DNA from: Smittia aterrima
Lineage: Eukaryota; Arthropoda; Insecta; Diptera; Chironomidae
Length of the DNA: 64,000 bases
Direction: 5' to 3'
Assembly (NCBI GenBank): GCA_033063855.1
Contig: CP093829.1
Coordinates: 4,970,243 to 5,034,242, forward strand
Positions 57,019 through 64,000 of the stretch are shown piece after piece. How positions within the stretch are numbered: position 1 is the first letter of the stretch; each line of letters opens with the position of its first letter. Under the pieces are notes generated by a model that had not been told where the DNA came from, ran no database searches, and saw nothing but the letters and a program-made list of their open reading frames with translations. The position numbers and the translations under genes are program-made.

Positions 57019-58075
57019 ATCGATTCGATAGCGAGTTGGAAAATTGAATGCGAATTCTTTCGAGTCAGTGATGATGACAATTGGCGGAGCGACCAAATTT
57101 CGTGCAGCACGCATAAGAACCAAAGGAATAAAACAAATTAAAGAGACTGTGACGGCGGGCCACATATCGGGACCTGCAAAAAAAGGAGAGAAGCTTTTAT
57201 TTAATTGCTGATCAAATATTTACGAAGAGCACACACGAGTTCACTCTAAGTAATTCACTTTTACGAGAACAGATGGAGGGAAACATCGTGAGAGCACTAA
57301 AACCATAAAACCACTTGTTGATTCAACTCTGAGTAAATATCTTATCGTGGCATTTGATCTGGAATCGTACTATCAACTGTCATTATAATATTTATATTTC
57401 TCGACTAACGTAAAAAGTGGATTCAGTATTAGGTAAACAATTAATCTTCCATCATGTCGATTGGTTCCCAGTTCATCAACTCTCAAAGACCTTGACTGAG
57501 TAATCAACAAATTAATCAATTTGTCATTAATCTTTCATGTCAGTTAGAGAAATTCACTGAACAGCGTTTACCTAAATATTCAGTCATCACTGCCCATCCA
57601 CCACGCCTGCTCAGACATAGATCGAACAAGGATGAAAATGAGAGATGCGACATCACAGATGAATGATAAATTACCAATGCATGATGCAACCCAAGCTGAA
57701 CACGTACGTGTAAATCTTCTTTAAAATATGAAATTTGAGCTTTGAAGACCGCGACATTGACTCTGTGGTTTTAAATGAATTATATTTTGAATGCAAAGGT
57801 TCTCGAAGTATCGCGAATGCAGAGTGAAGTAAAGCTCCGAGGACCATGCAGTTCATTCCTGGGAATATCCTTGGAAACTGATCCATCAAGTCCCACGTTC
57901 CACGCCAATGAGACACAACCAAAGGCGAAATGACAAACAAAGATACGAATGTGTCACACGCATTTAGAAGGCGCTTCTGGCAACGACTCAATGGCACTTG
58001 GTGAGAGGGCGCAAAGACACTTAAGCTCTGATAAAACACATGATTGTCAAATGGACCTTCACTCGTTCTCGACAT
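57019..58075 (-). CDS. fusl: Alternative N-terminal half-module of fuseless, number 2
   Basis: Exons 58075-57675, 57606-57572 and 57173-57019 (401, 35, 155 nt) encode 197 codons equivalent to the first half of Fuseless: VVSHWRGTWDLMDQF, then HWRGGWAVMTEYL, then VLMRAARNLVAPPIVIITD and FNFPTRYRID. The last exon ends exactly at a codon boundary with GTAAGT, like the proximal first exon. It can therefore join the shared exon at 53771 to give a 442-residue isoform. I found no second half of its own between 55000 and 57018. Alternatives are a truncated duplicate or a separate gene with undetected 3' exons. Confidence 0.8.
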
Positions 58076-58753
58076 TTTGTCACTTTCACTTTGTTTCCGC
58101 TTCAATGAATTTATTTTCTATTGTGTCAGGCGAGAGGACACTTCACCGATCTTGACTATTCGAATCACGTTAGGAAATGAAATGACACATGATTTAACGG
58201 AGATCTCAAGATTATCTTTACACAAAATGCTTTTGCAAGTTTTCCAATTCAATTATCACTTGAAGAAATTTGTTTGATACGATTACACAAAACTCCAACT
58301 GAGTCAACAAAGCGAGCGAACGAAAAAAAAATTGTGTTACTCGCTCAAGAACTAATCGAAGAGTGTTCGAGCGGAGAGTGTTCAATCTATTGCGGCTCAG
58401 ACGCATGGCTAAATTTTCCACTTGTTGTTTGCCGTCCTCACCCATTCCACAAACTCTCTCAGGTCTATCAACAACATAGCCTTTCGCGTTGTAATGAAAT
58501 TGTGTAACTCTTGTGATAGATGAGATGTTGCGAAAGCACAAAAACAAAAAAGAATGATGTTGATGAATATTTACATTCTCGTGGGGAGTGAAACGCAAGA
58601 ATTAATATTTATCGCTCTCATGCGCCCGTCTCATAATTTCAGTCTCGATTGCATTGCAAAAGGATACAACGTTAGCATGAGCTATTCTTAGACTTGCCCC
58701 GTTGGTGGTGCAAGGAAGCGATGCTAATTAATTTAATCCCATCCCTGACTCAC

Positions 58754-59214
58754 CCCATAAGATCGGAACAACCTCCCAGAGACAGCGCCAGATCATTATG
58801 CAAGAGAATGCGAAGATAAAGTGATAGATGCGAATGATGAGAATCCTTTTAAAAGTCTTACTGAAGGACTTGACATTCTTTTGGCTTTCGATGAAGAACT
58901 TGTTGAACTCCGGACGAAAATAATTTATTGTAATTGCTATTGTGAGACTCACAACGAGTGACTCCCATTGCGGAAAATATCCGTAGAGTTCATCGTAAGC
59001 GATGATGAGATCCCAAAGTCCGCGCCTGGTTTTTTTTTTGTTTAAAAAATTATTTTTCTAATATCAAAAATCTTTTTCATTACCAAAAGCCTACGACAAG
59101 TGGAGCAACTACAAACAGTGAGATAAAGCTATCAGCAACATTGAAAAGCTTTTTTTGAAACTCTCCCTTGGACTTTTTAATTTCCTCAGACAACTCCGCG
59201 TAGATCTTTGTCAT
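58754..59214 (-). CDS. fusl: Alternative N-terminal half-module of fuseless, number 3
   Basis: Exons 59214-59084 and 59025-58754. It begins MTKIYAELSEEIKKSKGEFQ and has VVAPLVVGFW joined across the intron to RGLWDLIIAYDELYG, followed by a second repeat with IWRCLWEVV, where Gly has become Cys. It ends with one base of a codon (phase 1), as does module 2 before the exon at 57173-57019, so it can use that exon (GPDMWPAVTV) and then the shared C-terminal half, giving 431 residues. It has no such exon of its own. Confidence 0.75.
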
Positions 59215-59804
59215 TTTCGACCAGATCACAAGGAAGTTCAATGAGAGACTGAAAACCGATATTTAACAAGCTTGTGATGGTGATAAGGAGATTTTTATCT
59301 CAATTTGCACTCATTGCTATCTTCATTAGTTTTATACAGATAAGATTCTGTTTTCCTAGCTCCACGCGGAGAGCGCTGGCTATAGCAACTAACAATTGAT
59401 AAGACGACTTTTCCATATGATGCTCATATATTTCATTCTTTTTAATCTCTGTCTCGTGTCTTGCGATGAATAATTTAAATTTGTTTTATGTCTGATATTT
59501 ACTGAGGCCAAACAAGCATCACAATAATTTTTATTATGATGATGGTCAAACATGCATTTCGAAGATCAAGTTCAGCGTTTTGCGTCAAGGACTTTTGAGT
59601 TAGATGTCATGCTCTAAGAATAGACTAAACATATCAGTAAGCACATGCACTAGTCTACTCTACTTTAGTTTGCCTAAAGCCAGTTATTTAGTTAGCGCAA
59701 ACAAAAGCATCTGATCCGTAGCAAAAAACTGACAAAAAATTCCATTAGCGGTGTGATAAGAGAGCAAGACATTGTAAAAGTAAATGTAACAACTTTGAAC
59801 TCAC

Positions 59805-60201
59805 CTTCTGGATGTCCCCAGAGAACCCACCATAAGGCAACGTTCGAGAGATTGTAGATCACGTCATAGAAGCTGAGTAAGACATTTTTCTTGAAGACCG
59901 TGCAGCGACTATCGTCATCAAGAATTTTTAAGTGCTTTGAAATGAATGCGTTTCTTAGAATTTCTAAGGTAGACGCGATTAATCCCGAGACGGCGAGAGT
60001 GGGACCCAAGGGAAAAAAATGATGATAATGATCCATCAAGTCCCATGAACCTCGCCAAAAGGCTACTATCACACACGGAATTAACACGATCGATGCTAAG
60101 TTCTGATATATGTTTATTTCTTTCCATTTTTCGCTAATTATTGAGATATCTTTCTCACAATGTAAATTTCGGTCATTCGGGATTGAAACTCGGTATTGCA
60201 T
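59805..60201 (-). CDS. fusl: Alternative N-terminal half-module of fuseless, number 4
   Basis: One exon (397 nt) from an ATG at 60201. The first repeat VAFWRGSWDLMDHYHHFFP is good; the second is degenerate (LWWVLWGHPE). It ends in phase 1 with GTGAGT, matching the acceptor at 57173, and would give a 429-residue isoform through exon 57173-57019 and the common C-terminal exons. The most distal module and the most diverged. Confidence 0.75.
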
Positions 60202-61086
60202 CGCACTCTGTTCACGTCTGAACCATTTGAGCGATCAATCAGTACTGGCTGACCCGATCGCTCCCGTTATCAGCATCGATGGAGCGAGAGGAGAGAATTT
60301 CACTACTCAAAAGCTCAAATGAACTAAGTGATCTGCTTCTGTGTCACATTTTTATTTAAAATGATACGAAAGGCGAATGAGCAAACTTCACCCTCACTTG
60401 AACTTAGGAAATTGCACAAATAGTCTCGCTCACACTCCACTCTCTTCCTCTTTCTCTCTCTGACGGTGATCGTGAATTCCGTGCGGAAAGTTGTAAAGTT
60501 TGCTGATAAGATGTGAAGTCTGAGAAGATTATTGATGATGAATAAATTAACTAGAAGCTGAATCAGCTTCACGCGCGGTCAAAGAGCAGGAAAGAAAATT
60601 TACTTTCAATTAAAGAGACGGAAGTTTAAACTTTAAAGACGAAAATGAATAGAAAATAATTCATGATTCTAGTTACGAGCAGTAATTTTTTTTCCAAAAT
60701 AAACTCAAATCTTGTTATTTTAATCAAAAATATGAGTTGTCGGTTGGGCTCTGACATGTTTACGTCAAAAGCTTATTTTTCTCATAAATATTTCGTTGAT
60801 TTCTTCTTCACCTTCCTCTCCCTTGTCAAAAAGCCTGGATCATGAATTTTTGATTTGATTACATGAAGCAAAAGCAAACACCGTTCGAGTTCTTTTTAAC
60901 TGAAATGATTCGCTTTTTTATTAGCTTAAAATATTTTTCTTCTGATTCAACAAATTGTCATTCGTCTCATCAATCTTTCTCTCTTTCGCCTACAGCTTGA
61001 AATTATAATTTTTCGATTAAAACTTCTCCTACATAGATTTCTATTTCTCCTACAGTAAAAAGTTTTATCATGGAATTTTCCACGTG
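60202..61086. other. Intergenic region upstream of the fuseless locus
   Basis: No coding exon, further fuseless module or repeat was recognised. It should contain the promoter for the most distal fuseless module. Confidence 0.4.
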
Positions 61087-61489
61087 ATGACTGAATTACA
61101 TTTGAAGGCATTAGGAAGAGCATCTCTCTCAGAAGTTCATGCTGATATAATCGATTGCGAGAGATGCGGGAACGACGATTTAATTAAAAAGTTTTTCTGT
61201 TTATTGAAAATTATGCTGGAAAACTCGACCGAAGAGAAGGTCGAAAACGTTTTAGGGTAAGAGGTTGACTCGAGCTTTTGACTTTTAAATTTCCAGGAAA
61301 TTACGATCGAGAGAGCTTCACAATCAACCTCTTAGCCTAAGTAAAAGTTTTAAAAACATATTTCGAAGGAAAAAAGATCGGAAAAGGGTAGAAAAGTCAC
61401 AACAACAAGTCAAGTCGTTAGTTGCAAAAACCTTTTTTAGTTTACCGAATAGTTTACTTTTCATTATTCCCCCACTGAATTGCTTTTAA
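61087..61489 (+). CDS. Possible two-exon gene of unknown function
   Basis: An ATG at 61087 opens 56 codons with protein-like composition (ELHLKALGRASLSEVHADI, CERCGNDDLIKKFFCLL) up to a GTAAGA donor after 61256. After a 40-nt gap ending TTTCCAG, the frame continues from 61297 (KLRSRELHNQPLSLSKSFKN, a basic FRRKKDRKR cluster) to a stop at 61489, 120 residues in all. The intron would be shorter than the others here, and the last 20 residues look non-coding. A coincidental frame is quite possible. No family was recognised. Confidence 0.3.
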
Positions 61490-61743
61490 TTGCGTTTGCA
61501 CAACAAGTTTTCTGATCAATCAAAGCAATAACAACCTTCTCTAAGTTCTACTCGCATCACGATCAAAACGATTTTCGTCTACGTTTAGTTAACAAGTTTC
61601 TCCATTTTCTCAGCTTTAAGGGCTAACAACAATTTTTATTAAGATTTTCTCTCTAAGATGAAAATATCACGGTTTTCCTTAAGAGTTCCTAAGTAATATT
61701 TAATCGAAGGAAAAGTTTACTCGCTTCTTCAGCAACTCACAAT

Positions 61744-62909
61744 TTATTTATCAAACTTGAATTTGAACTTTTTCTTTATTTTCTTGGGAGTGCTGTTGAG
61801 CGAACTTGAGTCGCCGTTGCTTTTGATGTTTGTAATCTTTGATGGCTTCTGTTGCACGATGGGAGTTGATGGCAATGATGACGGTGTGACTACGTCACAA
61901 GCTGTTTCTTCAGGATCCCAGCAGTCAGTTACGAGAATTCGTGGAACTGTAATGTCTTCAGGGTTTCTCCAAGGTTTTCGAAAATGCGCTTGACTTTGCT
62001 TCCATCCCACGTAGCCGAGCGCTGCCTTTCTTAAATCCTTTACCATTCGTGGGCCGAGAGTGTGAGTCACTTTATTGACAAGCCATGGTGGAAGTTTGCC
62101 CTGTGGATCGCATTGCGTAACGTAGTTAAGGATACATCCGCCCTCAGGAGATCTGGAGCGCAAGACGAATCCAGTTATGTACGAGATGGCCCTGAAAAAA
62201 TAAAAGCAATTTCCTGTCAACTCTGAACTCATTAAACAACTGTTTCAATGTCAGTACCTCACGTAGCCTTTTTTAGGAGGAAAGTCCTTGTGTGGTATCG
62301 ATCTACTCAGCAACATTTGTTCGCCATTTGGACCAGTGTCGAGCCAGCTTCTCTGCAGAACGAAATCCCGGGGTTTAAGTGGAGGAGGACACGACACTGT
62401 GAACGAGTGGAAAGAAGTTAAGAAATTTCATGCGTTGGCGTCGTGGGGTAAATTGAATTGTCTCAATCTTTTCATTCGGCTTCGCCTTAAGGCGCCTTCC
62501 TTGTCGAAATTTATTTATCTTGAGATTACTTGGAATTTTTTTTTAAAGAATTCCCTAAGGCGAAACATTCCGAAATCCTTTTCACATAATAAAACGCCAA
62601 TCGGCTCATTAACTTACTCGCATAATACCCAACATCGTTGTTAACGTTGAGAAGTCCGATCTCAAGAGATTCCAGCATATGACTGTCCCAGACTTTTCGA
62701 TAATCTGGGTCGTGAAGAACATCGTAAAGCGTTTCCGACGGAATGTCGTGGAAGACAGTTTGAATCTTTACCATTTGAAAGGAGCATCCGTCAATTGGTC
62801 GCGTCCATACTTTTGTATCAGCCTTATCGAGTTCCATAATCCAGCCGACTTCATCGTCTACAAGCTGCTTCAATTGATCAAAATCATTATCTTCCGCGAT
62901 ACGCGCCAT
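61744..62909 (-). CDS. STARD10-like START-domain lipid transfer protein
   Basis: A cytosolic phospholipid-transfer protein of the STARD10/PCTP group. Exons 62909-62618, 62396-62258 and 62191-61744 give 292 residues (human STARD10 is 291). The START domain spans about residues 15-230: VWTRPIDGCSFQMVKIQTV, SETLYDVLHDPDYRKVWDSH, NNDVGYYA joined to MSCPPPLKPRDFVLQRSW, PPKKGYVRAISYITGFVL, LNYVTQCDPQGKLPPWLVNK, then a K..A..Y..WK helix and FRKPWRNPE. The C-terminal tail is Ser/Thr-rich and ends in a Lys/Phe cluster (KKIKKKFKFKFDK). All splice sites are canonical and the phases close. Complete. Confidence 0.95.
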
Positions 62910-64000
62910 CGCTTATTTAATTTTCGAGATTTCCTCTCGTCAACCAAAGAATGACGACGACGATGATTTTGTTAAGTAATTTGTAAGCGATACGAGAGAG
63001 CTTCGGAATTTTCCTTTTCTTTCTTCGTCGATGATAATGCAATGATAATATTTGATAGCCTGCTTCTTATTCCTGTGTTGTATCACGAAGATGTGTCGAG
63101 TCTGATATGAAGAGTGATGATTATTTGTTTAGTCTGTTTGACTTTCTAAAGCCGTTTCTCTGATAACACCAAATTTACAAATGGAAATGATTCGTTTCAC
63201 GTTTCAGTGAGTTAATGCTGTGCTTGACGTGTGGGCGACCACAGAATTTCGTATAATTTTCCTCTTAACTCATAAACATCATCAAAAAAAAACTCGCAGT
63301 CGCGAAATTTCACGGTGAGTTGGAAGTAAATTTGCTTTCGGATGCAGAACAAGCTTCGAGCTTGAACGAAATGGAAATTTCTTTTACACGAAATGTCAGA
63401 ATGCCAAAATCAATTTTCGCCCAAAGCTTTCTTTTCGTTCCACCCAAACGATTTTATAATTTTCTTCTCAACGAGTCACGTGCAATTCACTTGAATAACT
63501 TTCTCGACTTTTAATCGCACTGAATAAATCTCCGATAATGTTTCATTATTTCCCGATAAAAGCAAATAAATGCGTTGATTAGAAGCTGATAAATTATTCG
63601 CAATCACTTGAGAACTGATCGATCTCTCTGATAAAAGGAACTGGTTACTGAACGTTGGAGAGGACAATGGCAAAAAAAGTGGAAGTCGAGGAAAAGACTC
63701 TTTCACTGGGAGGTTGATTTGTTGTGACTGGAAGCTTCAGTTATACAATAGCAGAAAATATAAATTTTCTCTGTTATTTACTTCGACTGGCAGAAATCTG
63801 AACTCTAAGTCCGCACTGCGCATGAAAACAACTTTCCAGGAAAGGAAATTTCCTCATGCCGTGTTCGAAGTTTGTTTCAAACGTTTCAAGCTATAAATTG
63901 GATCCAAAGGAATCACCCTTTGCATTTTATTCAGTTTGGAAAGTCGGGAACTTCAGTTGGCAATCGAATGCCGACAGCAACGTCAAACGAAATTTGTCAA
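62910..64000. other. Region upstream of the STARD10-like gene
   Basis: No coding exon with convincing splice context or domain was found up to the right edge. The short frames at 63320-63896 lie on both strands and look random. Confidence 0.4.

Noticed and set aside
59520..59600. Hydrophobic minus-strand stretch after fuseless module 4, tested as its own third exon
   Set aside because: The acceptor phase gives a stop within a few codons; the exon at 57173 fits instead.
1..64000. tRNA, rRNA or other structured RNA genes
   Set aside because: No convincing B-box (GGTTCGA..CC) with a matching cloverleaf and no rRNA-like sequence was seen on either strand by eye.

Overview
This window looks like nuclear DNA from an insect, most likely a nematoceran fly and plausibly a chironomid midge. 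That is inference. It rests on an AT-rich background, very short phase-conserved introns (about 50-65 nt) with GTAAGT/GTGAGT donors, and typical insect genes (Fuseless, bestrophin, TM9SF3, a MYND-Tudor protein, a STARD10-like protein). There is no operon structure or bacterial-style gene packing.

Left part (1-23.8 kb), conserved genes. A zinc transporter (ZnT/SLC30) runs on the minus strand from an ATG at 10032 and leaves the window at the left edge. Its 4.4 kb first intron holds a complete four-exon MYND-Tudor gene on the opposite strand (6856-8097). A complete TM9SF3 follows on the minus strand (10300-12284). Then come two tandem lactate dehydrogenase genes on the plus strand: a normal one with one coding intron (13898-14964), and an intronless neighbour (15604-16599) that has lost the catalytic His, the mobile-loop Arg and the NAD-selecting Asp. 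A bestrophin chloride channel (17579-23802) has ten coding exons and a possible 42-nt in-frame microexon.

Middle part (23.9-49.1 kb), accessory region. It holds 17 apparently intact, head-to-tail, minus-strand paralogs of a small secreted protein family of about 180 residues. Each has three exons joined by phase-0 introns: a 39-51 nt signal-peptide exon, a second exon of exactly 327 nt (333 in one member), and a third of 165-201 nt. Several pseudogenes and relics lie among them. I recognise the family only as distantly DUF1091/Che-like. The cluster is interrupted by a 1.3 kb foldback element with 499-bp arms, a 1.3 kb decayed mariner-type element with perfect 25-bp terminal inverted repeats, a terminal-repeat element carrying a 130-bp tandem array, two small MITE-like elements and AT-rich minisatellites.

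Right part (49.5-64 kb). This has a three-exon acylphosphatase whose usual catalytic Arg is Thr, two small secreted-peptide genes, a fuseless locus and a STARD10-like gene. The fuseless locus is the most striking gene structure seen: four different N-terminal half-modules (54385-60201) all end in splice phases compatible with one shared C-terminal half (52426-53771). This predicts a set of 427-442 residue isoforms, or else a set of half-gene duplicates.
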